Source of the DNA: Ctena decussata
Lineage: Eukaryota > Mollusca > Bivalvia > Lucinida > Lucinidae
Direction: 5' to 3'
Assembly: GCA_963989385.1 (NCBI GenBank)
Contig: OZ022501.1
Span: 85,296,979 to 85,360,978 of the forward strand
DNA: 64,000 nucleotides
Below are positions 9,641-22,490 of this stretch, in pieces. The first letter of the stretch is position 1. Every line of letters begins with the position of its first letter. Position numbers and translations under genes: made by a program. The notes under the pieces are model-generated. The model was not told the origin of the DNA, did no database searches, and worked only from the letters and a program-made list of their open reading frames with translations.

Positions 9641-11929
9641 CATGCATTCATAGAGCTAACTTTAATATTTTATAAATCGAGGACTGCACAGAATAAGTAT
9701 ATAAACAACATGTTCCAATTTAGACGATTATATAGTTTTAAGCAAGCTATCATATATTTCTAGCTCAACATTTACATTACAAACAGTTGGCTTCGTTAGC
9801 ATGTGTTGTTTACAATACATAAATTGTTTACAGTTGCCATCTGCAATTTAATGCAGAAAAATAGCCATAAAATTATTTGTAACGGTGTTTACACATAAAG
9901 ATGCAAAAACTTTAAAAGTGTGAGCTGTGAAGCAGATAAAATTCATTGTAGATAAATCAATCTCATGTAGTTTACGTTACCAAATTGGTAAATTAGTCAT
10001 TCAAATTACTATTTAGCGATTCAGTTAAACAGAAATGCATAGTATCATTTATGTTCCGTGTTTATAGATGTTTTCTGGTTTATAAAGTTGACAATAATTC
10101 ATTTGAAAACTACTTTTAGACATGAAATACACATAAGCATGATGTCGAGAATAAGTTTTCAGATATACAGGAGTATTTTATATGAACAATCCAGAATATC
10201 GAAACTTGTCGACTGACACTTTGAAACTCATCGCCTCATGCTTTTGATTCTAAGAGACATTGCTGATAGACATGCAAACTTGTGCAACTACTGTAACATA
10301 TACGTTTTTGTATAAGTGTTACAGCATTGCATGTAATTTACGTGAAGATAGACAGGTCTATGGGAAACGAATAAATTAATTCGAATCTAAATATTGCTAT
10401 TGCCCATTTGACATTATATTGGCCCTCGTCTGAATCGCCTCTTCTAGACATTCCTCATGGGACTGATGAACATATAACTTGCATGGAAAAAGTATGAGAA
10501 AACTACCTATTATAAAAATCAAATGATTTCATTTATAAGTACCCTGTCATTAAGCGGCTTTTTAGAGACTGCTAAGATGGCTCCCATAACTTCATCAGAG
10601 TATTGTTTTTTCAGTTAGTTTAATTCATTGGCTACAGAGCTTATAGAGGCTATCTGAAATAATGACTCAGCTGCTCCAGGTTGAAGCGTGTTTTACCCTT
10701 TACAAAATTTCTCAGGAAAACATCAAATCAAACTTAGTTTGCTGTATTCAAACCTTGAAGTTTCATATTAATTATTCTGATTAATGCATTCGAAGCTCAT
10801 ACATTTGCTCCTTACAACTAAGTCATCACATGTTTTGTTTTGCATAGCCATTTAGTGGACTAAAACTGACTTCGTTAGCCTGTGTAGTTTACGTTATAGG
10901 AAGTGTTTAAATTTCGTACCTGAAATCTATTAAACTTTTAAAAAGGGCATAATACTGACTTGGAACTGTGTCTGCATATAAATATGCCTACAGTATATGT
11001 AAAATATTTAACAATATGCTGCTTACGGTATAAATACAAACGGAACCAGATGAATCTAGGAGATGGGGGAGGGAGGGGTGAAAACTGTAAAAATAGTGCC
11101 AGCCATCCCCAATGGCAAGATTTATACACTATTACTCCAGCTATCACAATACTACATTTGTCAACGGTTATGATATCATAAATAAATGAAACCAGTTATT
11201 ATTCAACGCGTAAATATATATAGACTTTATGTATGTATGGAAGAGAAGGGGTGAAAATATTATGGCCACACTACAAATCACTAAGGGAACTTAATCATCG
11301 ACACAGTCTACTACATAGCATTTCTGAAACTGTTGTTCAAGCTCTCGCAACAACAAGACCTTTACTGTAGTGCAAGCTTCAGACATCAAATGGCCTACTG
11401 TTACACCAGCTGAGGTAACTCGTCTGAAAAGGTTGTGATAACAGTTAAAGCATTTAGTAAAAACAGCAAAGGCGACTGTAGTGCGAGGGTACAGATTACG
11501 TTTGCCACTGCTATTCTGGCTAAACACATTACAAGACATCTGTGTTTTAACACCTCAGGCTTCTATTAGTCATCTCGTGTGATTAGCATGCCAGTTCTGG
11601 CCACCAAATGTCCTCTGCCAGTATGTTAAAATATCACTGTAGTGGCAGCCATAAACGCACACCCTATAATGCTAATATCCATGTGTGGTAATACATACTT
11701 CGTAACGTAGGTAACACTGCAGATAAGGCTTTACAAAGACGTCTATAGATAAAAGGGTATCATCTTAATCTCCCAGACACGACTGTAAACACTGATGTCA
11801 GGTCAGGCTATTGAAAGACATCAGCATATATCATGGTAACTGCCTATGCCGCTGCAAAACCTGTGAATCGACTATGGTACCTGCTCAATTTAACGAAATA
11901 CCCCTAGAGATAGGTCATGGCAGTTGTAG
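9641..11929. other. Unassigned AT-rich DNA
   Basis: No gene or clear element was seen. A weak direct repeat containing CTTCGTTAGC.TGTGT.GTTTAC occurs at about 9791 and 10868. Short frames lack protein-like composition. Confidence 0.4.
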
Positions 11930-12300
11930 TTTTTATATAAATATGGGCAGAATTCAGTGTACTTACTGACCTTTGACCCAGTTATGATTAAATATGTTGT
12001 CGGCAATATAGCAAAAACTTTTATGGTATGTTTACTTACTTCCTTTGCCATAGTTGCCTCTCATTTCGCGAAAGTCTCTATTAATTCAATAATTCACTTA
12101 CAAACTGGTATATAGAAATGCACCAAATGACCTTTGACCCAATTTTGACCTTATATGATGTCTGTTGAGCTGGCAACTGGGCAAAATGGCTTTAGATAGG
12201 TTTACTGACTTCAATGAGCCCGGTTGCCCGTCATGCCGCGAAAGTGCCCACAAATCCAAAATTTCACTCTTAAACCACCTGCCTATCAACTAATGTGCTT
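11930..12300 (-). repeat. Inner right arm of the large inverted repeat (two units)
   Basis: Two diverged units each run TGACCTTTGACCCA..TT..GA, then a CAAAA..T stretch and TTGCC..TCAT..CGCGAAAGT. Both match the reverse complement of 9235-9480. Confidence 0.6.
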
Positions 12301-13084
12301 GACTAATATCCAGTAAACCATCATAACTCTTGAACATGTAAATATTACATACATGCAACATTTGAGCTGTGTCATGAGAAAACATGCTTTTTGCACCAGG
12401 AAAACAAAGGCGCAGATGAGCTGTGGGGTAACCTCCTAGCTGATCAGCGCCTTTGTTTCACTATGTACAATAGATAGTAAAATCATTTCAGATTCCAAAA
12501 TAATCGCTACATGTACAAAGGTCTGCATAACACAAAACTTAGTGTTAAATGCATTAATAACTTGAAACTACTACCTACCAGGGTTCAAAACTGTTATTTT
12601 CATCATATTTTACAATTAAAAACAAGATTTTATTTCTTCTTGCTGCATTGTTGACATTGGACTGTGGAATCCTCCCTGACTGAAGAGTTCCACGTATGGG
12701 AAGATATTCCAACAATGATTTTGAATATATTCTTATCAACTGAAATCAAAAGATGTTGCAGGAAATAGCTAAAGGTGGTATTTATATTTTGTATTTTATA
12801 CACTTTCCATCAAAACAGACACAGAAATGATAAAAATTCCAACCAGAAAGTAAAGCAATGTATAGTGCATGTTTTGAGGCATACACGTATTGTATGTATC
12901 TCATTTTGTCTTAACTTCATAGCGCTGTAAAATCATCTAACAATATCAGATTGTTTCATTGACAGCTGTTACAACTTACTGATGTCTACAGTAGTTGAAA
13001 TAAGCTTGGAATACACAAAATGCTATGACTTATAGCAGAAAAACCTTACCAATCCACAGTTTAGCCATAAAATCCAAAATTTAC
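12301..13084. other. Unassigned DNA between inverted-repeat blocks
   Basis: AT-rich and without recognisable genes. It contains the short inverted pair AACAAAGGCGCAGATGAGC (about 12404) and GCTGATCAGCGCCTTTGTTT (about 12440). Confidence 0.4.
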
Positions 13085-13445
13085 CCGACGAAATTCGTCA
13101 AAGTTGGCATTAATTTTGGGTTTAATCACGAGAAATCTGTTGATATTGATGTTCTGTTGTCTTAGCATGCTTTCTTATTGCTACTGGCTAAGATTTGATG
13201 AATAAATTTGCATTTTATTGAAATTTTACACATTTAATATGAAATACCAGAAAAATTCACTTTTCGGCGGCCATGTTGGACGCCATCTTGAATTTCAGTA
13301 TGAAGAATCCTGTTCCGGACTTGGCACCCAGGCCTAAAAGTTGGCCCACTGTTATATCTTCAACATAAGGCCATCAAACCTTTTCTGTGGAGGGAGTGGA
13401 ACGAAATTGTTTTTCTAGCTGGATATTTTGAATGGGCTTCTGCGC
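13085..13445 (-). repeat. Right arm of the ~6.5-kb diverged inverted repeat
   Basis: The reverse complement of 6925-7275: GGCGGCCATGTTGGACGCCATCTT, CTTGGCACCCAGGCC and GAATGGGCTTCTGCGCTAG appear in mirrored order. The outer end reads GCGCTAG followed by T, like the Helitron-type CTAG/T end of the element at 606-6776. Confidence 0.7.
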
Positions 13446-13530
13446 TAGTACGTCAAGCCTCATTTTATTACCAAACGTGAAGGTTGAACCGCTTTTTTAC
13501 AATGATTTGACTTTAAAAGGTTTTACTACT

Positions 13531-13570
13531 GATAGGAATATGGAGACTTTAAAGTCTCCATAGTCCTATC
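13531..13570. repeat. Short hairpin
   Basis: A perfect 24-bp palindrome TATGGAGACTTTAAAGTCTC.. (13539-13562) is extended by GATAGGA/TCCTATC arms. A related GATAGGACTATGAAGACCAT occurs near 18405. Confidence 0.75.
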
Positions 13571-14065
13571 ATTGGTAAGATGTCTTCTTTATCCAAGGTA
13601 GCACATGGGTTTTTTTTTTTTTATCCAAGGTAGCAAAAGGATAGTATCAAGAACTACCTCTTTTGCTTGCTTGAATAAAGCTTTTTTTTAAATTGGGATC
13701 GGCTCTAAAAGGAGAGAATTTGCTCCTTTAGCAAATTCTTTCCTAGGAGCATTTTTTTCCTTTAAGAATTTACCCTTACTGAGAGGGAAGGCAAAATGCA
13801 GTTGCTTCCCTTGAAGATGTACCAAATCACCTTAAACACAGATGAAAATATGTTGAAGCCTGATGTCAATACTTTCATGCGCTTTTGGAATAAATATAAA
13901 TATGTGAATATGCTCATTTGGCCAATTTCAGGCTGGCGACCCCTACCAAGCAGTAGCGGCAAGTTCAAGTCCAGCGTTCCAGCTGAGCGACATATACCAT
14001 AATTGCCAGACATACTTCCAATCTTTAAGTATTCTGCCACTATCCAAAGACCTCATTAGTAAGCT

Positions 14066-14220
14066 GGGATCGAGGTTATAAAACTTGAGAATAATCTCAA
14101 ACTCAATATAAAGCACACTGATTGGCTGCTTCCGAGCTTGTGCTCGGAAGCAGCAAATCAGTGTGCTTTATTTTGAGTTTGAGAATGTACTCAAGTTGTA
14201 TAACCTCCGGGCCTGATCCC
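14066..14220. repeat. ~75-bp-arm fold-back
   Basis: Arms 14066-14137 and 14142-14220 are imperfect reverse complements around TTGT: GGGATCGAGGTTATA.. against ..TATAACCTCCGGGCCTGATCCC, with CTGCTTCCGAGC/GCTCGGAAGCAGC at the tip. It lies directly upstream of the P-type transposase fossil and could be a terminal or subterminal repeat of that element. Confidence 0.8.
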
Positions 14221-14249
14221 AAAGTCTTTCCAAGACCGAGAAATGTCTG

Positions 14250-15673
14250 GTGTACAGCGGTGGAGACCAATTAACAGCGTTCCTCGGGATTGCACCCAGG
14301 GAACCAGGAAAGTCTACTATCACTGTTCCGGATAGCTGCACGGCACTCCTCAATAAGGCTGGAGAACTCGAGTTTTCGTGCTGGCGAGAGTATCAGGTGA
14401 ACGGAAGACATCTCAAGCTAATCGTTACTTTTGGAAGAGATGGCACTTGCATCTTATGTGGAGTCATACCGCAGAGGTTGTCAGAATTAGATACAAAGGA
14501 GAGCGTTTATTAGGACTGGTTAGGCATGATGAATGGGGAAGGCCAGAAAAGAGGGTACGAGTCTTACATTGCAGGAATGTTCTCTCTTTCTCCAGCAAAG
14601 TCCACCACTGTAAAGTTTGTCTGAAGAAAGAAACTAGAACCAGGAAAAAAGAGAAAACAAAGACTTTCACAGGAGATACACCGCCGGCAAAAGTAAATAA
14701 AATTGACGATGATATGGAGACACAACACCTAAGAAGAATGAAGAAGACATAATGAATGAACTTTTAGCCAAAGCAGCTCGAGAGAACTTTTCATTTTTGT
14801 TGAGAATGCAGCTAAAGAACAGCAGAAATGATCTCGATAAACACCAAAGGAAGTGGGACCCTGAATTTATAATATTTTCGTTAAATCTCCGCGTATTTAC
14901 AGAGATTTGAGAAATTCAGAAATGCTTGTCCTGCCAAGTGAAAGCCTACTAAGAATGTATAAAAATTGTGTTAAGCAAAAGCCAGGTTTGTGTGAGGAAA
15001 ACCTAACATGGATGGAGAAAGAGGCTAAGAGACAAAAATTGGTGCCTTTGGGAAACGTGGACTGGTTATAGACGAAATGTCCATCCAAGATGACTTGCAA
15101 ATAGTGCGTTAAGGGAATGCCTGGTGCTTTGTGGGAGGTGTAGATATGGGGGAAACAAATAATTTGCTATCTGTTATAAACAATAAACGGAAGAAAGTTG
15201 AACTAGCGACGCACTGTTTGCAATGAATATTTCATGGACATAATGGTTTTAGGTAGCCAGTGGCGTATTACGGATCCAACACAGCAACAACACCCAAGAT
15301 TTTTATCAATTTTTGGGAGTATGTAGATGCTCTTGATGAGCACGGGTTTATAACTGATTGTCATGTTGGACGGGTCGGAGCTTCGACAAACAGAACTTTC
15401 ATGAACATGCTTTTGGATGGCGATGCTAGAGCTTCGAGGTACACAACTCGTGACATCTATCTTGATCATGAGGTGATTGTGATCCAGGACAGTAAATATG
15501 TCATAAAGAGGATACGGAACAGCGTTGAAGCCAGTAAACAGGGCAATGCATCTGAACCTGGACGTCACCTTTTCATTGATGACAAACCTGTTGTCTGGGA
15601 GCATTTTCAGGAAGCCTACTCCTTTAACCAGCAGTCTGGACTTAGGATCCACCGATACATAAATAATAAATAG
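14250..15673 (+). pseudogene. P-element/THAP9-like transposase fossil (N-terminal and first catalytic part)
   Basis: Pieces in three frames line up as one protein. First comes a GELEFSCWREYQVNGRHLKL segment, then YKGERLLGLVRHDEWGR with RVRVLHCRNVLSFSSKVHHC (14490-14620). A helical linker follows (LPSESLLRMYKNC), then IDEMSIQDDLQI (from 15068), AWCFVGGVDMGETNN, ELATHCLQ, and an open stretch FINFWEYVDALDEHGF...ASTNRTFMNMLLDGD with VIVIQDSKYVIKRIRN. These are hallmarks of the RNase H-like core of P-element/THAP9 transposases; the Asp in DEMSI and in IQD are likely catalytic. No clear THAP domain, and the C-terminal half is missing. Several stops and frameshifts make it inactive. Confidence 0.78.
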
Positions 15674-15929
15674 TTAAAATGGAATTTATGGACAATTGTG
15701 GGTGCTCTTTCTTATTGTATTGATAAGACGTCAATTTCCTGTGGTGGTAGCCATTACTATTTGTCTGCTATTGGTTCTAGAAATAGTTATTGGATTTCCA
15801 GAAATTGATCAATGGGAGTAATAAAGATAATCTTTGCAATCAAAGGACTGTGGGTAGACTGTTTGAAATATATTTTTGAAGTTATAAGACCTCAAAGACG
15901 TCACTGTTATAAACACTTCTTAAAATGAC
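15674..15929. other. Unassigned DNA
   Basis: Follows the transposase fossil. No coding or repeat signal was seen. Confidence 0.4.
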
Positions 15930-15933
15930 TTAA

Positions 15934-17929
15934 AGGGAAATCACCCCATAAAATCTGCCATTGAGATTTTGTTGAAACTTCACATAGTGGTAGAATATTA
16001 TATACTGAGTGAAAAATGGAAATAAAAAAATGGGGTCACCGTACTACTTTTTGAGATAATGCAGCGCCATCTATGTGCCTGTGTGAAACATGGCTATGTC
16101 TATTTCGAAGACTTTATACAATATAATAGATGACCGATCGTTTCGAAATAAAGATTAGTGAACTCTTCCTTCTTGTCTCTTTGTTTGAACATCAAAATTC
16201 CCATCGTCGTTTGCCTCATTATATACGTTATTTACAATTTTTTATTTCCCGCCGTTTTCCGGTATTAGAAAAAACGTGGAATTCCTTCCATAAAAAAAGT
16301 TCCACCATTGAAATTTTTATATATTTTTGATATGGTACAGGATTGATCAACCCCGTGCAAATAAGCTAATAAAAAATATAGGTCATCGGCCAAATATTCG
16401 AGTTATGGAAGGAAAACCACTTTTATTTGGCGCGGTTTCATAAAAACGCCTTGACGTCAATGTTTTTTGCGTTTACGTCGCTTCCTATTTCGCGCCATTA
16501 ACGGCCATATGGATAACGCTCTTACCGTTCGAGGCTTGTTCATAGCAATGTAATTCTCTGTTCATTTTCAGCAAAGACCTTACGTCTTGAAAAAAACTGT
16601 CGCCTCCAAAATTTTCTCGTATGCAGACAACGCAGTAATGAGAGAAATTCCAAGGACTGAAATTAGGCAGCATGGCCATTGTTATTTCTCATAGAATATT
16701 CGAACTTTTTTCAGGGACAGGAGTATATTCCATTTATATCTGATGAACAAGCTCATACATGAACATTGTATATTGGATCCGGCCACTGTCCTACATGTAT
16801 TTTCACAGAAACATCATCAAAGCTTGGTCTGTGGTGCATGATTTCTTTTTATCATTAGTGCTAAGACCAATTTCCGAAGATGCAGCCTGTTCAGTTTTCC
16901 CTGCTCCCATTAACAATCTCTGAGTCCTGTGGAAAGTTCTGCTTGGCCGTTGTAAAATTATGTATAAATCTTAGCTGAACTTCTTGTTTGTATCACCTGC
17001 GTTAAATCTTGGAAGCAGATGGATGAATGATTTGCAATTTCATACCAGGAGGATGGGAGGGTGGTAATGAAAGGCTGTGTGCAATGAAACCCTGTTTACG
17101 GTTACAAGGATTTCTGCCTTGTGCGGAAATAGAACCCAGAACCGCTAGATTGGCAGACCGGCGCTTAACCTACTGAGCAACCCAGGCTCATCAACAAAAT
17201 TGTTTGAATCCTTTAAATTATGCCTTCATGGTCTGTAAATGTGCATGTGACTTTGGGGTTATGATCGAATATTTTTTTCCACATTTTTGCGTTTGGAACG
17301 TCTTAATTTTCAGGCTGCATAAGGAAGGTCTAGCTGGCTTGGAAGACTGAGTTTCTTCCTTTGGAAGGCTCTTTCCGAGCATGTATAATGGTCTGCAGGA
17401 AAAAAGAACTAACAGTAAATGCTTAGATCAGCCTTGTGGGAACTTACCTTAATGACATGACCTAACAACAAAAGCTATCAGCCTGCGCATTTGCTCAGTC
17501 TGATCTTCGTTTTCGCTGTTTGCAACAGGTATTTCATGACTCAAGCCAAGGGTCCTAAGTCCTTATTTGTATTTATGCTTGCATTAAGAAATTAAGAGAT
17601 TCAAAACGCACTTGCGGTTTTCACATCCTCTTTTTACCTGACAGATAATTCCTAAATATTTACACACTACCCCAAAACCATTGGCGTTCTCTCCTTCAGT
17701 CCTGTTTTCGTCATTTTTTTGTCCAGGTTTATATATGTACCATGTTTTCTGTCGCAAAAAATCATACTTTTGTTTCAACAAAGCGTCCATTCAGGTGCGA
17801 CGTCATGTTGTCTACGAAAGCGACGTAAACGTTTTAGCTGGTTACGGCAAACGACGTCATGATAACCATAGCAGGAAACAATGACGCTGCGTCAAAATGT
17901 ATGCGCATGAACATTGAGGTGATTTCCCT
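15934..17929. mobile_element. TTAA-flanked DNA transposon, Kolobok-like ends
   Basis: The left end AGGGAAATCACC (15934-15945) and right end GGTGATTTCCCT (17918-17929) are perfect 12-bp inverted repeats, each flanked by TTAA (15930-15933, 17930-17933). TTAA duplication occurs in piggyBac and Kolobok; ends beginning AGGG fit Kolobok better than piggyBac, whose ends start CC. About 2 kb long with no recognisable transposase, so probably non-autonomous. A SINE-like fragment lies inside at 17096-17190. Confidence 0.75.
17096..17195 (-). mobile_element. tRNA-derived SINE fragment
   Basis: The minus strand reads GCCTGGGTTGCTCAGTAGGTTAAGCGCCGG.. then GCGGTTCTGGGTTC, a tRNA-like head with recognisable but decayed A and B boxes. 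The 3' part is not resolved. Confidence 0.5.
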
Positions 17930-17933
17930 TTAA

Positions 17934-19246
17934 AGGCCCCATTGCTCTATCAGCATGAAATATTTTATCCTGAAGTTCATACTACAGTTTCTTCGTTGTA
18001 TATGATCGCGATTGGCCGGCTTTGAAAAGTTAATACACCCTAGAGTTTCTCGTAAAAACGACTTTCGATTGCACAAGTTCATTACACGGTAAAAATACAA
18101 GGTACAAAGGGTAACAATACAAGGTACAGGAGATAAAATACATCTACAGTCTTTTGATAGTTAATGATAATACAATGTAAGGGGGGGGGGGTGCGGGGGA
18201 TCCCATTCCTTGTCTCGCTGTTATGAGTTAATTGCCCAACGCGGCATCAGAAACGAAAACCGTATTTTTTATTCGGAGAGATTTTTTATTCCTTCTTTTT
18301 TTCCCAATTATAGCACACAAAAAGCACAACAACCGATATAGTGTCATGTACAAATTTTATAAAAATTGTTTTATAAAAATTTGTGCTTCGACGATTTTTA
18401 CCACTGATAGGACTATGAAGACCATATACTGTTCTGTTCTATTCTCGTATCGACGAAGACCATACACTATCCCGCATACTGTAGTTATACCAGAACAGCT
18501 TGTACATTGTATTTTTACCATACATAGATTTTCGGGCGTATCATAATAGGTATGTGATGCTTACTACTCGCGAGCACCTGATTGGGTTCCATGTCTAGGT
18601 ATCTAGAATATTCCGGAATTATCAATGTTTAAATAATTTATTTTTGGGAACTTGGACCACTCAGTGACCTATGTATTTATAGGTCACTGGACCACTTTCA
18701 TTTGAATCATTTCAAAATCTTTCTACGTGAAATCTATATAGTTAAGTGATTGTAAATGAATGCAGTAAGCCAAGTTAAAAAAATAAAACAGCCTGGCGCC
18801 AACTTAAAACAAATAAAACAGCCTGGCGTCTAACGAAAAAAGGTTTTGGAAATGAATTCGGTCATTTTAGTCTGCAACTATCGTGGTAACTAAAATAACC
18901 TAGATCTACTTCCGACAGAATAAAACTCGAGAATGGTAAAAATACTGTGTAAAAGCTGGGACTTTAAAAATGATAAAATACAATGGGAATAACCACACTT
19001 TAGGGTTGTCCATAGCCTGGCCCCAGTCGAATCTGTATAGTATTCTGGTGGTCAGATCCTATCTTCCTTTGCAAGAGATATATTGAACATAGCCTAGGGT
19101 CTGTAGCCAGACTAGGTTGTCCATTGATACGTGCATTAGCGGTAAATGTTGTCTAACGTTAAACATTGACATTTCCTTTCCATTTCTACATAAGGGCCCA
19201 AATGACCGGGAACAATATTATCCTCACATGGATAGAACTGGCCTTT
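17934..19246. other. Unassigned DNA with simple repeats
   Basis: Contains a G run (about 18181-18190), a direct duplication of AATAAAACAGCCTGGCG (about 18783 and 18817), and a hairpin AGTGACCTAT/ATAGGTCACT (about 18672-18697). No gene was seen. Confidence 0.45.
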
Positions 19247-21234
19247 TTATGCCCCCAACTTCGAAGAAGTTGAGGGGGCATATTGGTTTGGGCCTGACCG
19301 TCCGTCCGAAGAAGTTGAGGGGGCATATTGGTTTGGGCCTGACCGTCCGTCCGTCCGTACGTACGTAACACCTCATTTTTGTCGCACCTGCTATAGCAAG
19401 GTGCGATATAGGAGTTCACTTTTCCGTCCGTCCGTACGTCAGTCATTCTGTCCATACGTCCGTCCGTCCGTCAACAATTACGTCGACCCTAGGCTCTCTA
19501 GCATTTAAGTCCATTTCTCGCAAAGTATGATACCTACAATCATCAAACATGGCATAAAGCGTCTTCTTAGGATGTTCTTGAGGGCTGTTGCTCTTATTTC
19601 TACCCTCACCCTGTATTTTATGCTCTGCTGACTTTGTAAAACAGGCCACCAACAATTACGTTGACCCTAGCGTCGACCCTAGCATTTAAGTCCATTTCTC
19701 GCAAACTATGATACCTACAATAATCAAACCTGGTATAAAGCTTTTTCTTAGAGTGTTCTTGAGGGCTGTTGCTCTTATTTATACCTTCACCTTTATTTTA
19801 TGCTTTGCTGACTTTGTAAAACCATCCCTCAACAATTACGTCAACCCTAGCGTTTAAGTAGATATCTCGCAAATTATGATACCTACAATCATCAAACCTG
19901 GCATAAAGCTTCTTCTAAGAATGTTTTCGAGGGCTATTGCTCTTATTTATACCTTGACCTATATTTCATGCTCTGCGGACTTAGTAAAAAATGACTGAAT
20001 TATGCCCCCTTTGTTGAATTTGGCATTTTTCCAACTTTTGAACCGTTTGACCTAGAACCCTAATTTTTGGTATACTACTAGTATTTGATGTGCTGATCAT
20101 TCTGCTGTTGGTTGCATTATGATGCATACACTACTAACAGAGTTTATTCCCTTTTCCCATCTGTATAAAGCATAATAATTGGTGGTCTGTTTCACAAGAA
20201 CAGTATTTGCTGGGGCCTTGATATTTAAAAGGTGGATAGAGCATGAAAAATAAGCAGACCCATATTTTTTTCTTGTCAGTCGGCCGTGCACTTACAGAGT
20301 TATGCCCCTTTTCGAAAAATTAAATGAAAGTTTGTTCCCAAAATCCTGGGAGAACCATCAGAGCTAAGATGCTCATATTTGGCATACAGCTAGGGGCTAT
20401 GGTGTAGATCACCTGATTAACTTTTCGGCTGATTTCGTAAATATTTGACTGAATTATGCCCCTTTGGTAACTTTGGCATTTTTTTAACTTTGAACCGTTT
20501 GACTTAGAGACTTGATTTTTGGTATATAGATAGTATTTGGTGTGTCGATTATTTTGATGATGTTTACTTTATGTTATATTCATTATTGACAGAGTTATGT
20601 ACCTTTTCTTATTTGTGCAAAACATTGTAGGGATAGTCTATTTCTCAAGAACCTTAGCTGCTGGAACCTTGATAATTCATAGGTGGATAGACCATAAATA
20701 ATTAGCAGACCGGTATTTTTTTTTCTTTTCTGTTGGCCTTGAACTTACAGAGTTATGCCCCTTTTCGAAAAATTAAATGAATGTTTGTTCCCAAAATCCT
20801 GGGAGAACCATTGGAGTTAGAATGCTCATACTTGGCATACAGCTAGGGGCTAAGGTGTAGATCACCTGAATAACTTTTGGGCTGATTTTGTAAATATTTG
20901 ACTGAATTATGCCCCTTTGTTAACTTTGGCATTTTTCCAACTTTTGAACCGTTTGACATAGAGACCTGATTTTTGGTATAGATAGTAGTTGATGTGTCAA
21001 TCATTTTGATGAGGATTACGTTATATTGTATTCATTATTTACAGTTTTGCCCCATTACTTATTTGTATAAAACATTGTAGGGATTTTCTATTTCTCAAGA
21101 ACCATAGCTGCTGCAGCCTTGATAAGTCATAGATGAATAGACTATAAAAAATTAGCAGACCTATATTTTTAACTTACCTTGTTAGGGTCAGGCATATAGT
21201 TGGGGGCATAGTTTTTTACAAACACATTTTCTAG
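19247..21234 (+). mobile_element. Helitron-like element with CCGT repeats, compound
   Basis: It starts TATGCCCCCAACTTCG and folds with AAGTTGAGGGGGCATA; about 45 bp including this arm is duplicated in tandem (19265-19355). CCGT runs follow. The core has long imperfect repeats with GAATTATGCCCC, TTTGGCATTTTT.CAACTTTTGAACCGTTTGAC and a GGATAGA..AT segment. It ends ACACATTTTCTAG before T. From about 19380 to 19983 a second hairpin head (TCGCACC/GGTGCGA), its own CCGT run and three ~175-bp units with TTAAGTCCATTTCTCGCAAA are embedded: a nested or recombined second family. Confidence 0.7.
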
Positions 21235-22233
21235 TTTCTTGGGAAGAAAATTGAACATGAGCAATTCTTTAATACTCCACCTAAACTTGGTATAATCCAG
21301 ATGGGCGGGTAGTAGGGTCTGCTGTTGACCCCGCATGTTTTTTTCTGGACTGACCCCAGAAATATTCTATTGTTTGCGTATGGGCTCCAGTAAAGGGGTC
21401 AACAAGGTTCTCACTATGGTTAACAGTATAATGAGTGTCAACGAGTGTGCTTAAAGAACTATATACAGCCTACTGGTCCCAACATAATTGCAGTGCAGAG
21501 AACTACACTCAGTATAAACGGAACCACCTCAACAGAGAGGCCCCACGCTCTCTGAGATCCAGTATCCACTGGCTGTTTTTTCCCTGCCACGGTTTTAATT
21601 TGTTTTGTGATCCACTTTCATATATTCCATCGATTTTGTTTGGGCATCCTTACTTCGTGGAGGTTTCAAGAAGGGTTTTGGACATCATGCCCCTGTAAAC
21701 AATATACCATGTATGTATGGTATGCACAGCCTGCTGTGCACTGATTCTATTCAGAAATATGAAAATAGAGCCTTGACGGGCTGAGGGAACAAAAATTTGT
21801 TTAAACGCTCTAAGTCATATGACCAACATGGCTGGCATGCCCATACGTGCTATAAACATTTAAAAATATTCTCCAGTTAACCGATGGCCTTGAAACTTGG
21901 TATGTAGCATCGGGTACTTGAGTGCCGCCTACATTGGTCAAATATTGGAAAATGCTAAAACATAAGATTTTATGGAAAGTTTTGAAGATTACGGTCTAAA
22001 ATTGGTATATACAGTTGTCTTAATGAGTATATGAAGATAAATGACTACAAGAGATCAAGGTCATTCTTTGACCTTAAATCCAGGACTCTCATCTGGGGCA
22101 ATTACTCAGGGCTTCATGGCCCTCTTATTACAGTATACAATTAATGGATGATAATGTTAACTTAAAAAGTTTAAATTATTTTTACTACTTTAGTGGGTGA
22201 GATGTAACGTAAATTTGAGTGCATCTACATTTG
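21235..22233. other. Unassigned DNA with a degenerate repeat end
   Basis: About 21780-22131 resembles the tail region of other elements here (CTGAGGGAACAAAAATTTG, ..TACTCAGGGCTTCATGGCCCTCTTA). The rest is unrecognised. Confidence 0.4.
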
Positions 22234-22490
22234 CCGGCCCGCGTAGCGCAATCGGTAGGGCACCTGACTCATAAGTCAAGGGTCCTGGGTTCGATACCCG
22301 GTCTGGCCACATACTTTCGTTTCTCCTTCCGCTGATTCAAGAAGGGCAGTTGTCAGTTACTGGCGAAAGTATGTGCACTTAGTACTGGTTAACCGCTTAG
22401 GAGGTCTAAGCCTGCCCAGGAATAGTGTGGTTAGGTTAACTGACCGTCCCGACATGAACATAGCCGTTTACCGTGGACGCTAAGCATCAA
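22234..22490 (+). mobile_element. tRNA-derived SINE, family 1 copy 1
   Basis: The head GGCCCGCGTAGCGCAATCGG..CTGACTCATAAGTCAAGGG..GGTTCGATACCCGGTC is tRNA-like, with A box, CAT-type anticodon loop and B box. A fixed body follows (TTTCTCCTTCCGCTGATTCAAGAAGGGCAG..CTTAGTACTGGTTAACCG..) to TTTACCGTGGACGCTAAGC and a short AT tail. Two more copies lie at 35605 and 59895. It is a SINE rather than a tRNA gene because the body is conserved between copies. Confidence 0.85.

Noticed and set aside
22236..22308. Functional tRNA-Met gene
   Set aside because: It is followed by a fixed non-tRNA body repeated at two other loci, so it is a SINE head.
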